A stretch of DNA of 64,000 bases from Hyphomicrobiaceae bacterium (GCA_020638065.1 JACKJG010000006.1:164264-228263); one strand, 5' to 3'. Counted from the first letter of the stretch, positions 1 to 8,702 are shown. The notes: generated by a model not told the origin, from the sequence alone. A program made the numbers and translations.

Positions 1-2
1 TC

Positions 3-269
3 TTTTTCCGGATCAAGGTGCCGCAGATTGCGGGGACCATTCTGGTGGTCTGGACCACGATCACGCTGACTGTGCTCAAGGTGTTCGATATCGTTTTCGC
101 CATGACCAACGGGCAATGGGAAACCCAGGTTCTGGCCAATTACATGTACGACAAATTGTTCCGGGCGTCCGACTGGGGTTTGGGGTCGGCTTCAGCGATC
201 ATCATCATGTTGCTGGTGACACCGATCCTGGTCTGGAATGTGCGCAACGCGCGCAAAGAAATGCGCTAG
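3..269 (+). CDS. aglF: Sugar ABC transporter permease, C-terminal part (AglF-like)
   Basis: The reading frame is open from the left edge of the window, so only the last ~88 residues are present. They end in a typical MalF-class membrane permease tail: a hydrophobic segment (VVWTTITLTVLKVFDIVFAM), a short loop, and a last transmembrane helix followed by a basic end (NARKEMR). The next gene, 12 nt downstream, is an AglG-type permease, so this is most likely AglF, the partner permease for alpha-glucoside import across the inner membrane. The family match is clear; the exact sugar is inferred from the partner gene. Confidence 0.85.
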   Translation, partial: FFRIKVPQIAGTILVVWTTITLTVLKVFDIVFAMTNGQWETQVLANYMYDKLFRASDWGLGSASAIIIMLLVTPILVWNVRNARKEMR

Positions 270-281
270 GGGGAGGGGAAC

Positions 282-1433
282 ATGGACAATATTGCAGGCA
301 GCAAATCCAGTCTTTCCTGGGCGGTCAATATCTCGGTTGTCATTCTGGTCGTGCTGTGGCTCTTCCCCACGGTCGGACTGCTCATCAGTTCGTTCCGGAC
401 GGCGGATCAGATTGCCAGCAGCGGTTGGTGGCAATCGATGCTGCCGACCCAACAGAACCTCGTCATCAGAACAGCTGACCCGGCGGAAAGCCGGGTTCTG
501 CAAGGCGGCCGCTACGTGATTGAGGACAACCTCTTCGGCGGCGCCGATGGCGGGCAGATCTCCGTCTGGGGAACCTCGTCGCAGAACATCAATGCCTACA
601 ATGCCGGGGACACTGCCGACCTGGGCGATGGCGAAACGCTGAGCGTGCAGGCGAACGGCGACTATGTCTGGTCCGGCAATGACGAGCAGATTTCAGGCCG
701 TGGGCAGCGCGTTTTCGTGACAGCAGTCACGCCGCCGGAATTCACGACGGCGAACTATGAGAAAGTGCTTTATTCCGGATCGACGACCGATTCGATGGCG
801 AAGGCCTTCTTCAACACGCTGACGGTGACGATTCCGGCGACGATCATTCCGATCGCCTTTGCGGCCTTTGCCGCCTATGCGCTGGCCTGGATGGATTTTC
901 CGGGCCGCGGGCTGTTGATCGCATTCATCGTGGGCCTGTTGGTGGTTCCGTTGCAGCTTGCGCTCATTCCGCTTCTGAAACTTCATCTGCAGATCGGGAT
1001 CGGCAAGGGCTATCTGGGTACCTGGCTGGCGCATACCGGGTTCGGGCTACCATTGGCGATCTATCTGTTGCGCAATTATATGGTCGGCCTGCCGCGTGAC
1101 ATTATCGAAAACGCCAAGGTCGACGGGGCAACGGATTTCCAGATTTTCACCCGCATCATTCTGCCGCTGAGCTTCCCGGCACTGGCCTCGTTCTCCATCT
1201 TCCAGTTTCTCTGGGTGTGGAATGATCTGCTTGTGGCCAAGGTGTTCCTGATCGATGCGACCGGCGAGACCACGGTGATGACCAACCAGATCGTGGAGCT
1301 GTTGGGCACGCGCGGGGGCAATTGGGAGATCCTCGCAACCGCCGCATTCGTTTCGATCGCGGTACCGCTGATCGTGTTCTTCGCGATGCAGCGGTTCCTG
1401 GTTCGCGGTCTGCTGGCCGGGTCGGTGAAATGA
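282..1433 (+). CDS. aglG: Alpha-glucoside ABC transporter permease AglG
   Basis: 383-residue MalG-class inner-membrane permease. After the first transmembrane helix (about residues 14-36) comes a long periplasmic insertion (about 40-160) with the opening GLLISSFRTADQIASSGWW. That insertion separates AglG from ordinary ~280-residue MalG proteins. The C-terminal half carries the permease helices and the EAA loop (IIENAKVDGATDFQIF region) that docks on the ATPase. The start follows a GGGGGAGGGG ribosome-binding site. In the Sinorhizobium-type agl operon an alpha-glucosidase gene lies between aglG and aglK; here the ATPase follows directly, so the glucosidase must be elsewhere or absent. Confidence 0.88.
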   Translation: MDNIAGSKSSLSWAVNISVVILVVLWLFPTVGLLISSFRTADQIASSGWWQSMLPTQQNLVIRTADPAESRVLQGGRYVIEDNLFGGADGGQISVWGTSSQNINAYNAGDTADLGDGETLSVQANGDYVWSGNDEQISGRGQRVFVTAVTPPEFTTANYEKVLYSGSTTDSMAKAFFNTLTVTIPATIIPIAFAAFAAYALAWMDFPGRGLLIAFIVGLLVVPLQLALIPLLKLHLQIGIGKGYLGTWLAHTGFGLPLAIYLLRNYMVGLPRDIIENAKVDGATDFQIFTRIILPLSFPALASFSIFQFLWVWNDLLVAKVFLIDATGETTVMTNQIVELLGTRGGNWEILATAAFVSIAVPLIVFFAMQRFLVRGLLAGSVK

Positions 1434-1524
1434 TGCGGGTGGATGAAATCACTACAACAGGGGTGCTCGGTCAGGGCTGCAAGAGCGCCCCTGTGAGCCA
1501 AATTCTTTTGAGGAGGGCATAGAC

Positions 1525-2613
1525 GTGGCTGGATTGAAGCTGACGGATATCGGCAAGAAATACGGAGAGAATGTCGAGGTTCTCAAAGGCATCAATCTCG
1601 ACATCAAGCAGGGTGAGCTGATCGTCTTTGTCGGTCCCTCGGGCTGCGGGAAGTCAACCTTGCTGCGCATGGTCGCCGGACTTGAAAAGATCACGTCTGG
1701 AACGCTCGAGATCGACGGGGTTCTGGTCAACGATGTGCCACCGGCCCAACGCGGCATCGCCATGGTGTTCCAGACCTACGCGCTTTATCCGCACATGACG
1801 GTCAAGGACAATATGAGCTTCGCGCTCAAACTGGCCGGCAAGAGCGCGGCCGAGATCGACGAAGCCGTGGGCAAGGCCGCCAGGATATTGCAGCTTGAAC
1901 CCTATCTCGACCGTTTGCCCAAGGCGCTGTCGGGTGGCCAGCGGCAACGCGTCGCCATCGGCCGGGCCATTGTGCGCGATCCGAAAGTCTATCTGTTCGA
2001 TGAGCCGCTCTCCAACCTCGATGCCGCATTGCGTGTTGCGACCCGTATCGAGATTGCGCAACTCAAGGAATCGATGCCCGATTCCACGATGATCTACGTG
2101 ACGCACGATCAGGTGGAAGCCATGACGCTGGCGACCCGGATCGTGGTTCTGGCCAACAAGGGCATTGCTCAGGTCGGTACGCCGCTCGAACTTTACGAGC
2201 GGCCCGAAAACGAGTTCGTGGCGCAGTTCATCGGCTCGCCGGCAATGAACCTCCTGCCCGGCCAGATCATCGAGACCGGCAAGCAGACCAAGATCAAGCT
2301 CGACATGGGTGGCGTCGCGGTTTCGGCCGTGCCCACAAACGATGTCGACAAGGGCCTCAAGGTCAATATCGGGGTCAGGCCCGAAGACTTCGTGGCGACC
2401 GACGGTGATGCCATTTACGAGGGCACGGTCAATCTGACTGAAGCACTCGGAGAGGTCACCATCCTCTATTTCGATCGCGACGACAGTGAATCACCCATGA
2501 TTGCCAAGCTGCCGGGCATTCATGCCCATCTGCGTGGGCAGAAAACCAAACTGACGGCCGACCCGGCCAAGGTTCAGGTGTTCCACGACGGGCACTCGCT
2601 TTACTACCGCTGA
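1525..2613 (+). CDS. aglK: Sugar ABC transporter ATP-binding protein (AglK/MsmX/UgpC family)
   Basis: 362-residue ATPase that powers the two preceding permeases. Walker A is GPSGCGKST (about residues 37-45), followed by the Q-loop (FQTYALYPHMT), signature LSGGQRQRVAIGRA, Walker B LFDEPLSNLDA and the switch His in THDQVEAM. The last ~120 residues are the TOBE/OB regulatory domain of the MalK-type subfamily. The GTG start has an AGGAGG site 8 nt upstream. Ninety-one bases separate it from aglG, still consistent with one operon. The transported sugar cannot be read from the ATPase itself; AglK is inferred from the neighbouring AglG. Confidence 0.88.
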   Translation: MAGLKLTDIGKKYGENVEVLKGINLDIKQGELIVFVGPSGCGKSTLLRMVAGLEKITSGTLEIDGVLVNDVPPAQRGIAMVFQTYALYPHMTVKDNMSFALKLAGKSAAEIDEAVGKAARILQLEPYLDRLPKALSGGQRQRVAIGRAIVRDPKVYLFDEPLSNLDAALRVATRIEIAQLKESMPDSTMIYVTHDQVEAMTLATRIVVLANKGIAQVGTPLELYERPENEFVAQFIGSPAMNLLPGQIIETGKQTKIKLDMGGVAVSAVPTNDVDKGLKVNIGVRPEDFVATDGDAIYEGTVNLTEALGEVTILYFDRDDSESPMIAKLPGIHAHLRGQKTKLTADPAKVQVFHDGHSLYYR

Positions 2614-2656
2614 GACCGGGCGAAACCGGATCGGCACAACCTCCCAGACGACCTGT

Positions 2657-2689
2657 CCCCTCCGCGTGATCCGGAGGGGATTTCTTTTT
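2657..2689 (+). terminator. Rho-independent terminator of the agl operon
   Basis: An 8-bp GC-rich stem (CCCCTCCG / CGGAGGGG) with a 7-nt loop is followed by ATTTCTTTTT. It lies about 45 nt after the ATPase stop codon and ends the transporter operon. Confidence 0.85.
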
Positions 2690-2783
2690 GTTGCCGGGCA
2701 GGTGCGTTCCTCGTGCAAAAAGCATATGATTCTGCCGTAATTTCGTGCCGATAATGCCGGCACTTTGGTTTGAGGCGGCAAAC

Positions 2784-3584
2784 GTGAACGGGCTTTCAAA
2801 AGCACTTGCGGTTGGTAGCTTGCTCAGCGGCATGCTGAGCGGGTCTGCCTTGGCCTGCGATGCGCTTCAGCCCGGCCCGAGCGGAATTGTTGCCGAGATC
2901 ATTGATGGGGACACGCTGCTTCTGGCCGACGGCGCCAAGGTGCGCCTGATCGGCATTCAGGCGCCCAAGCTGGCACAGGGGCGCGAGGGCATGGTGGATT
3001 GGCCGCTCGCCAACGTGGCCCGTAATGCCCTTTCCGACCTGGTGAGGGGCAAGCGCGTGCAATTGCGCTACGCACAGACTGCGAAGGATCGCTATGGGCG
3101 GCTTCTGGCGCATGTCTTCGTTGAACCAAATGACATTTGGGTACAGCAGGAGATGCTCGAACGCGGTCTGGCGCGGACCTATTCGCTCGCGGACAACCGG
3201 CTTTGCCTTGACGAACTCTACCGGGCAGAAGCCCGGGCCCGGGCCGAGCGCGCCGGCATCTGGTCGGACAGTTTTTATGCTATCCGGAGTGCGGGCCAGC
3301 CGGAGAAGATTGCAGCCCTGGCCGGACAATTCGAACTGGTCGAGGGGGCCGTGCAAAGCACCGGTCATTCCGGTGGGCGCGTCTATCTCAATTTCGGAAC
3401 GGATTATTCGAAGGATTTCACCATTGTCATCAATGCGGACGGCTTGCGCTTGTTTGAGGCAGCGGGCATTGATCCCGATGAGCTTGATGGTGCCCTGATC
3501 CGGGTGCGCGGCTGGATCGACCTTTATGGCGGGCCGCGCATCATGGTCACCCATCCCGAACAGATTGAGGTTTTGGCGCGGTGA
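2784..3584 (+). CDS. Exported thermonuclease-family (SNase-like) protein
   Basis: About 266 residues. I prefer the GTG at 2784 because it gives a clean signal peptide (MNGLSKALAVGSLLSGMLSGSALA, broken here by residue: cleavage after ALA, before CDALQ); an upstream ATG at 2745 would add 13 residues including an acidic one. The SNase domain (about residues 35-150) shows the typical IIDGDTLLLADG and VRLIGIQAPK strands and the later TAKDRYGRLLAHVF segment with the active-site Arg/Glu region. The C-terminal ~90 residues form a separate domain, possibly OB-like. Product is probably periplasmic. Its stop overlaps the start of the M48 protease gene, so the two are translationally coupled. Confidence 0.85.
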   Translation: MNGLSKALAVGSLLSGMLSGSALACDALQPGPSGIVAEIIDGDTLLLADGAKVRLIGIQAPKLAQGREGMVDWPLANVARNALSDLVRGKRVQLRYAQTAKDRYGRLLAHVFVEPNDIWVQQEMLERGLARTYSLADNRLCLDELYRAEARARAERAGIWSDSFYAIRSAGQPEKIAALAGQFELVEGAVQSTGHSGGRVYLNFGTDYSKDFTIVINADGLRLFEAAGIDPDELDGALIRVRGWIDLYGGPRIMVTHPEQIEVLAR

Positions 3585-5071
3585 CGAATACAGGACCGTT
3601 CGGCAGAGGAAGGCTGGTGCAAGCCGCGCGCGTTGGCGCGCTGGCGCTGATCGCCATTTTGTCGGCCTGCTCATCGACGCTGATCGGCCCGAGCGGCGGC
3701 ACCGTTCCGCAAGGACCGGCGCAGGCCGTGCCGGCGGGCACCGACCCCGAAGACGCGATCATCGGCCGGCGCGAGCATCCGCGCATCGTGGCGTCCTATG
3801 GCGGGGTCTATGAAAACCGGCGCGCCGAAATCATGGTGGCGCGTATCGTTTCCAAATTGCTCGCCGCGGCGAACCAGCCGGATTCGACCTACACGGTTAC
3901 CATTCTGGATTCTGCTCAGGTCAATGCTTTCGCGCTTCCGGGTGGGTTCATCTACGTCACCAGGGGCATTCTGGCGCTCGCCAATGACGAGGCCGAACTG
4001 GCCGCCGTTCTGGCCCACGAAATCGCGCATGTGGTGCTGCGACACGCACAGGCCCGTTCGGACAGGGTCAAAACCTCCGAACTGGTAGACAAGGTGATCA
4101 CCGGCGTGTTCGGCGGTGACGTTGATACCGATCAGGGCGCGGCGCGCTCGCGGGTTTCGCTGGCCGCGTTCAGCCAGGCCCAGGAATTGCAGGCAGATGT
4201 CGAGGGCATCAAGATTGCCGGGCGGGCAGGTTACGACCCGCATGCGGCGGCGCGCTTCCTCTCGGCCATGGGGCGGTTTTCGGCCTATCTTGATGGAGCG
4301 GATTCGACCGATCAGAGCGCGGACTTCCTGTCGACCCATCCTTCGACGCCTGATCGCATTCAAAAGGCGATCGAGGCGGCGCGGTCGTTCGGTGCGCCGG
4401 GCATCGGGGCGACCAACAAACCGGGCTATCTGGCCTCGATCGACGGGCTGAGGTTCGGTGACAGTCCGAGCCAGGGCGCCATTGTCGGGCAGAGTTTCAT
4501 TCATCCGGAACTGAAGTTCATCTTCACCGTGCCCTCGCGCTATGCGCTGCAGAATTCGCAAGGCGCGGTCGTTGGCGTCGCCGGGGACGGTGAGGCGGTC
4601 CGGTTCGACAGTGCGGAAGTGCCACGCACGATGGCCCTGACCGATTATCTGAATTCGGGCTGGATTGCCGGTCTCGATCCGGCCAGCGTGAAATCAGAAA
4701 GCCATAACGGAATTGACATGGCCTCCGGGCAAGCCGTGACGGACCAGTGGAATTTCCGGGTTACCGCGGTCCGCTACGAGGGTGAGGTCTATCGCTTCAT
4801 CTTTGCTGCCCGCACCGACAGCGCGGCCTTTGCCCAGGCGGCGGCCGAGACGATCGCCTCGTTTCGCCCGGCCACGTCCGACGATCTGCGCAAGGTCCGG
4901 ACCATCGAGATCCATATCGTGACCGCCCAGCCCGGCGACAGTGCCAACACGCTGGCGGCCAAGATGACCGGCGTGACCGACCGGATGGAATTGTTCAATA
5001 TTCTCAACAATCGTTTCGATGGCGATCCGATCGTTGCGGGCGAACAATACAAGGTCGTGGTGTTGCGGTAG
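3581..5071 (+). CDS. M48-family metalloprotease lipoprotein (BepA/YfgC-like)
   Basis: 496 residues. A lipobox with Cys30 (AILSAC) predicts a lipid-anchored periplasmic protein. The zinc site is HEIAH at residues 146-150, with a third ligand expected in QELQADVEG further on. The peptidase core is followed by a domain of ~170 residues and a C-terminal LysM-like stretch (AQPGDSANTLAAKMTG). Such proteases act in outer-membrane protein quality control. The GTG start overlaps the nuclease stop (GTGA), indicating coupled translation. The family assignment is firm; the natural substrate is unknown. Confidence 0.9.
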   Translation: MTNTGPFGRGRLVQAARVGALALIAILSACSSTLIGPSGGTVPQGPAQAVPAGTDPEDAIIGRREHPRIVASYGGVYENRRAEIMVARIVSKLLAAANQPDSTYTVTILDSAQVNAFALPGGFIYVTRGILALANDEAELAAVLAHEIAHVVLRHAQARSDRVKTSELVDKVITGVFGGDVDTDQGAARSRVSLAAFSQAQELQADVEGIKIAGRAGYDPHAAARFLSAMGRFSAYLDGADSTDQSADFLSTHPSTPDRIQKAIEAARSFGAPGIGATNKPGYLASIDGLRFGDSPSQGAIVGQSFIHPELKFIFTVPSRYALQNSQGAVVGVAGDGEAVRFDSAEVPRTMALTDYLNSGWIAGLDPASVKSESHNGIDMASGQAVTDQWNFRVTAVRYEGEVYRFIFAARTDSAAFAQAAAETIASFRPATSDDLRKVRTIEIHIVTAQPGDSANTLAAKMTGVTDRMELFNILNNRFDGDPIVAGEQYKVVVLR

Positions 5072-5080
5072 TATTTGCAC

Positions 5081-5346
5081 ATGAATGTCAAAATCAGACC
5101 CGCCTTTCCGGGAGCGCGCGAATATCTTGCTCGCATCGGGTTGCTTGCGTGGCGAAAGGGCATTGGCCCTCTTGTCACCCAAAAGGTCATCACGCGGATC
5201 GTTGCCAATAATCCATTCCTGCCATTTCTCGCTGAGCACTGAACCCCTATCGCCATCTTGGTTTTGAAATCATCTGGCAAAAGCGGATGTTTGATCCGGG
5301 TCTGGGCATTTCCCTTGAAAATGTCAGGCTTTCCAAAAAGCTCTGA
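5081..5346 (+). pseudogene. Remnant of a GNAT acetyltransferase with internal deletion
   Basis: A 53-codon frame from ATG 5081 to TGA 5242 reads like the start of a GNAT enzyme (KIRPAFPGAREYLARIGLLAW, i.e. the beta1-alpha1 signature IRPA...). Directly after it, in another frame (5242-5346), comes a peptide resembling a GNAT C-terminus (NPYRHLGFEIIWQKRMFDPG). The acetyl-CoA-binding middle is missing. I read this as one decayed gene that lost about 80-100 codons and its frame. No convincing ribosome-binding site precedes it. It could alternatively be a small intact ORF, but the tail peptide argues against that. Confidence 0.6.
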
Positions 5347-5388
5347 CAGCGCTTGTGGCCGATGTCGGCCGGGGTGGGGGTCCCACCC

Positions 5389-5763
5389 TCACGCCTCAGG
5401 TTTGGTAGGTCCGGATATTGGCGTGCCTTCATTCGACAGGTGCTCTGCCCATTGCTTGCTGAAGCTGCCGAGCGGGAGGAGCTGCCGATACAATTGCAGA
5501 CCCAAATCCGTCGCTGCATAGCCACTTTCGACGCGATGGACAAAACCCGCCGCCTGCAGCTCTTTCAGCCGGGTGTTGAGGGCCGCCGGCGAGATGGTTT
5601 CGCACTCCTGTTGCAGCCGCCGGAATGTCGACGGGCCAATTTCGCTTAGCGTCCAGAGCACACCCATCGCCCAATGCCGGCCGAGAAGGTCGAACAGGGC
5701 CATGATCGGCGCGCCGCTCTTCGAGCCGCGAACGGGTGTACCGGGCATCGGGATTTTTGTCAT
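5389..5763 (-). CDS. HxlR-family winged-helix transcriptional regulator
   Basis: 124 residues with the HxlR core: LLGRHWAMGVLWTL (helix 1), FRRLQQECETISPAALNTRLKEL (helix-turn-helix, read in two parts) and the wing GYAATDLGLQL. Members usually sense a small molecule or redox change and control a divergent gene. The gene is divergent from the SMP-30 gene, and the space between them carries a 10-bp inverted repeat that is a good operator candidate. A 7-bp hairpin lies at its 3' end (5372-5388) without a T-tract. Confidence 0.9.
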   Translation of the reverse strand: MTKIPMPGTPVRGSKSGAPIMALFDLLGRHWAMGVLWTLSEIGPSTFRRLQQECETISPAALNTRLKELQAAGFVHRVESGYAATDLGLQLYRQLLPLGSFSKQWAEHLSNEGTPISGPTKPEA

Positions 5764-5772
5764 TTGCTATTC

Positions 5773-5808
5773 TTTCTATAGCGCGCTAGATTGCTATAGA
5801 AACTATAG
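5773..5808. promoter_or_regulatory. Operator-like inverted repeat between hxlR and SMP-30 genes
   Basis: TTTCTATAGC (5773-5782) and GCTATAGAAA (5793-5802) form a perfect 10-bp inverted repeat with a 10-nt gap, and a third CTATAG core follows at 5803-5808. The centre-to-centre distance of about two helical turns suits a dimeric winged-helix repressor. It lies in the only spacer from which both divergent genes can be controlled. Confidence 0.6.
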
Positions 5809-5827
5809 CATATCGTAGGCCGTGCCA

Positions 5828-6748
5828 ATGATCAGAACCGAAAACTACGAAATCCGCGACGACAGGTTCAAACGCAGCGTCAAACTCGACGAACCCATCG
5901 AACAGATCTGGACCGGCGGCAAATGGACCGAGGGGCCGGTCTATTCGCCGGTCTTTCGATGTCTGATCTGGAGCGATATTCCCAATGACCGTCGTCTGCG
6001 CTGGGACGAACTGACCGGCGCGGTTGCCGACATCCGCAGCGGGCTTGGCTGCTACACCAACGGATCGACGCTGGACCGGCAGGGGCGCATCGTGGCTTGC
6101 GAACATGGCACGCGGAGCGTGACCCGGATCGAACACGACGGGTCAGTCACGACCCTTGCCAGTCATTTCGAGGGCAAACGCTTCAACAGCCCCAATGACG
6201 TCGTGGTGCGTTCGGACGGGACCATATGGTTCAGCGATCCCGCCTACGGGATCGAATCCGATTATGAGGGTTTTGAAGCCGAGCCGGAACTCGACGGTGA
6301 ACATGTCTACCGGCTCGATCCGGAGACCGGAAGCATCACCCAGGCGACGACAGATTTTGCCTGCCCAAACGGGCTTGCCTTCTCGCTCGACGAGCAGATG
6401 CTTTACATTGCCGACAGCGGCGGCACGCGTTATCTCAGCGGTGAGCATCATATCCGGGCCTTCCAGGTAAAGCCGGACGGCACCCTGACGGGTGGCGACG
6501 TGTTCGCCGAATGTGAGGCGGGCGTCTTCGATGGCTTTCGCCTCGACAATCAGGGCCGCGTCTGGACGAGCGCGAAAGATGGGGTGCATTGCTATCATCC
6601 GGACGGCAGCTTGCTGGGCAAGGTCTTCGTACCCGAGGAGGTTTCGAACCTCTGCTTCGGTGGCCCCAAGCGCAACCGGCTGTTCATTACAGCCTCGACC
6701 AGCGTCTATGCCGTCCTGCTGCCGACGACCGGGGCGCCGCTATTGTGA
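5828..6748 (+). CDS. SMP-30/gluconolactonase family protein
   Basis: About 306 residues of a six-bladed beta-propeller lactonase. The metal ligands of the family are visible: Glu in WTEGPVYSP near the start, Asn in FNSPNDVVV and Asp in LYIADSGG. Enzymes of this fold hydrolyse sugar lactones. ATG 5828 is preferred; a GTG at 5822 is in frame. Stop codon overlaps the start of the DUF1989 gene. Control by the divergent HxlR regulator is inferred from the shared operator region. Confidence 0.88.
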   Translation: MIRTENYEIRDDRFKRSVKLDEPIEQIWTGGKWTEGPVYSPVFRCLIWSDIPNDRRLRWDELTGAVADIRSGLGCYTNGSTLDRQGRIVACEHGTRSVTRIEHDGSVTTLASHFEGKRFNSPNDVVVRSDGTIWFSDPAYGIESDYEGFEAEPELDGEHVYRLDPETGSITQATTDFACPNGLAFSLDEQMLYIADSGGTRYLSGEHHIRAFQVKPDGTLTGGDVFAECEAGVFDGFRLDNQGRVWTSAKDGVHCYHPDGSLLGKVFVPEEVSNLCFGGPKRNRLFITASTSVYAVLLPTTGAPLL

Positions 6749-7344
6749 AAACCAGTCATTTCACGTTGAAGGCGCGCACTGGCTGCGCATTTGAACTTGT
6801 TTCGGGCGGGCGCCTGCAGATCATCAACACGTTTGGCAGACAGGTGGTCGACACCTGGGCATTCTGTGCGAGCGATACCAGCGAATTCATGTCGATGGAG
6901 CATACGCGGGTTCATGCATCCACGCCGACGCCCGTCGAAGGCACGGTGTTCCGGTCGAACCGGCGGCGACCTCTTCTGGCGTTCACAAGAGACACGTCAC
7001 CGGGAATTCATGACTGGTTCTTTGCGGCGTGCGATAAGGCCCGCTACGAGATGCTCGGGCATGTCGGAGCTCACGATAGTTGCACCGATAACCTCCGAAA
7101 AGCCATGACCGCGTTCGGGCATGATGTGGGGCATGTGCCTTGTCCGCTCAATCTGTTTGAGAATGCACCGCTCCTTGAGAACGACATGGCGATCCACCCG
7201 CCAGCAAGTCGGCCTGGCGATCTGGTCGAGCTGACGGCGTTGTCCGACCTGATCATCTGCCTGTCGGCGTGTCCTCAGGATATGGCGGACACGAATGGGA
7301 GCGAACGTGAACCAAGAGATGTCGAGATAGGTGTCATCACGTAA
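6745..7344 (+). CDS. DUF1989 (urea carboxylase-associated) family protein
   Basis: 199 residues starting at a GTG that overlaps the SMP-30 stop (GTGA). It shows the family features: QIINTFGRQVVDTWAF near residue 30, STPTPVEGTVFRSNRR, the HDSCTDNLRKAM block with Cys, a GHVPCPLNLFEN motif and a C-terminal LSACPQDM. DUF1989 proteins often sit beside urea amidolyase genes, and some act in amino-acid or lactone metabolism; here no urea genes are present, so a role linked to the lactonase is only an inference from coupling. Confidence 0.85.
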   Translation: MKTSHFTLKARTGCAFELVSGGRLQIINTFGRQVVDTWAFCASDTSEFMSMEHTRVHASTPTPVEGTVFRSNRRRPLLAFTRDTSPGIHDWFFAACDKARYEMLGHVGAHDSCTDNLRKAMTAFGHDVGHVPCPLNLFENAPLLENDMAIHPPASRPGDLVELTALSDLIICLSACPQDMADTNGSEREPRDVEIGVIT

Positions 7345-7397
7345 CGACAGCATCGCGATCCTAGCCGTCAGCGGCGTGTCCCGTATGATCAGAACGA

Positions 7398-7423
7398 AAA
7401 AGCCGCCCCGGAGGGCGGCTTTT
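7398..7423 (-). terminator. Bidirectional Rho-independent terminator (carD / DUF1989)
   Basis: An 11-bp stem, AAAAGCCGCCC / GGGCGGCTTTT, with a 4-nt loop lies between the convergent DUF1989 and carD genes. It is flanked by A- and T-runs on both sides and can end transcription from either direction. Confidence 0.85.
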
Positions 7424-7449
7424 CAAATGGTTCCTGAGGCGCAGATTGC

Positions 7450-8031
7450 TTATGCGGCGGCTTCCGAATCCTCGGCATCGTTGTCCGCTTCGGCTTCGGC
7501 CTTGGCGGCGGCACGGCGCGGGTTCTTGGCGAGGTTCTTGATGATGAGCTGTTCGGCTTCGGTCAGGGTCAGCTTCTTGACGGCCGCGATCTCGCGCGAC
7601 ATGCGGTCCATGGCCTGCTCGAAAAGCTGGCGCTCGGAATAGGACTGCTCGGGCTGGTCCTCGGACCGGTAGAGGTCACGAACGACTTCGGAGATATAGG
7701 CCAGGTCGCCAGAATTGATCTTGGCTTCGTATTCCTGGGCGCGGCGCGACCACATGGTGCGCTTGATGCGGGCACGGCCGGTGACGGTCTTGAGCGCGCG
7801 CGCAACGGCATCGTCGCTGGCGAGCTTGCGCATGCCGACGCTATCGACCTTGGCGACCGGAACGCGCAGCGTGAGCTTGTCCTGCTCGAAATTGATGACG
7901 AACAGTTCCAGCTTCAGATCGGCAATTTCCTGCTCCTCGATGGCGGTGATCTGCCCCACGCCATGAGCCGGATAAACGATGAACTCGCCGGTTTTGAACC
8001 CTGCACGCTGTACTGTTTTCTTGGCTGCCAT
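7450..8031 (-). CDS. carD: CarD-family transcriptional regulator
   Basis: 193 residues. The N-terminal RNA-polymerase-binding Tudor-like domain shows the typical FKTGEFIVYPAHGVGQI and KLTLRVPVAKVDSVGMR; the C-terminal helical domain (WSRRAQEYEAKINSGDL, LAYISEVVRDLYR) contacts promoter DNA. The end is an Ala/Glu-rich tail common in alphaproteobacteria. CarD stabilises the open promoter complex and is often essential. A sigma70-like promoter is seen ~225 nt upstream and a strong terminator follows. Confidence 0.95.
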   Translation of the reverse strand: MAAKKTVQRAGFKTGEFIVYPAHGVGQITAIEEQEIADLKLELFVINFEQDKLTLRVPVAKVDSVGMRKLASDDAVARALKTVTGRARIKRTMWSRRAQEYEAKINSGDLAYISEVVRDLYRSEDQPEQSYSERQLFEQAMDRMSREIAAVKKLTLTEAEQLIIKNLAKNPRRAAAKAEAEADNDAEDSEAAA

Positions 8032-8363
8032 ATTGGCATACTCCTTCTTGACGCCGTCACCCTGACGGGGCTGCGGCCAGTCCCCCCGGGTGCTCTTTGT
8101 TCACCTCTTGTTAAGAGGTGTCAGCACAGTCAAATCCACCCGCTTCGAGCCGCCCAGGGTCCGCATGATCCGGACGGTGTCGAACGAAGACAGGTTTTCC
8201 AGAAATTGGTTACGCCGTTCTGGCGCGATCTGTGGAGAAATGATTCAACTGCATACTAAACGCAGTATATACCATAAAAAACAGCGAAAATCAAAGCTGA
8301 TCAGCGCAACGACAGGCCCTCAGCAGACATTTGGTTAAGCCCGGCGTATACAGAAGCCTAAAA
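8032..8363. other. carD leader and fdxA-carD spacer
   Basis: This 332-nt stretch has no convincing gene. It holds the carD promoter candidate (8266-8294) and a perfect 8-bp inverted repeat CACCTCTT/AAGAGGTG (8102-8120) with a 3-nt loop, which would lie in the carD leader RNA. No T-tract follows, so it is not a simple terminator. Confidence 0.5.
8266..8294 (-). promoter_or_regulatory. carD: Putative sigma70-type promoter for carD
   Basis: On the minus strand TTGATT (8289-8294) and TATATA (8266-8271) are separated by exactly 17 nt in an AT-rich patch of otherwise GC-rich DNA. Transcription from here would give carD a ~225-nt leader. Confidence 0.45.
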
Positions 8364-8702
8364 TCAGTCGCCTTCGCCGGGATTCTCGGAGAAGTAGGCT
8401 TCGAACTTGTTGGGCTTGCCGTCCCATTCTTCCGCATCCGCGGGAGGATCCCGCTTGATGGTGATATTGGGCCAGACGGCAGCGTACTTGGTGTTGACCT
8501 CGAGCCACTTCTCAAGACCGGACTCGGTGTCGGCCTTGATGGCTTCGGCCGGGCATTCAGGCTCGCACACGCCACAATCAATGCATTCGTCCGGATGAAT
8601 GACGAGCATGTTCTCGCCTTCATAAAAACAGTCGACGGGACAGACTTCAACGCAATCCATGTATTTGCATTTGATGCAATTATCGACGACGAGATAGGTC
8701 AT
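8364..8702 (-). CDS. fdxA: Ferredoxin FdxA (7Fe-8S type)
   Basis: 112 residues. The N-terminal cysteines of a 3Fe-4S/4Fe-4S ferredoxin are present: Cys9, Cys17, Cys21 in NCIKCKYMDCVEVCPVDC and the second cluster in DECIDCGVCEPECP. The long C-terminal extension (EKWLEVNTKYAAVWPNI) is the hallmark of the FdxA subfamily of alphaproteobacteria. It is a cytosolic electron carrier. Its placement between carD and the S4-domain gene is usual for this order, apart from the transporter inserted behind it. Confidence 0.95.
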   Translation of the reverse strand: MTYLVVDNCIKCKYMDCVEVCPVDCFYEGENMLVIHPDECIDCGVCEPECPAEAIKADTESGLEKWLEVNTKYAAVWPNITIKRDPPADAEEWDGKPNKFEAYFSENPGEGD

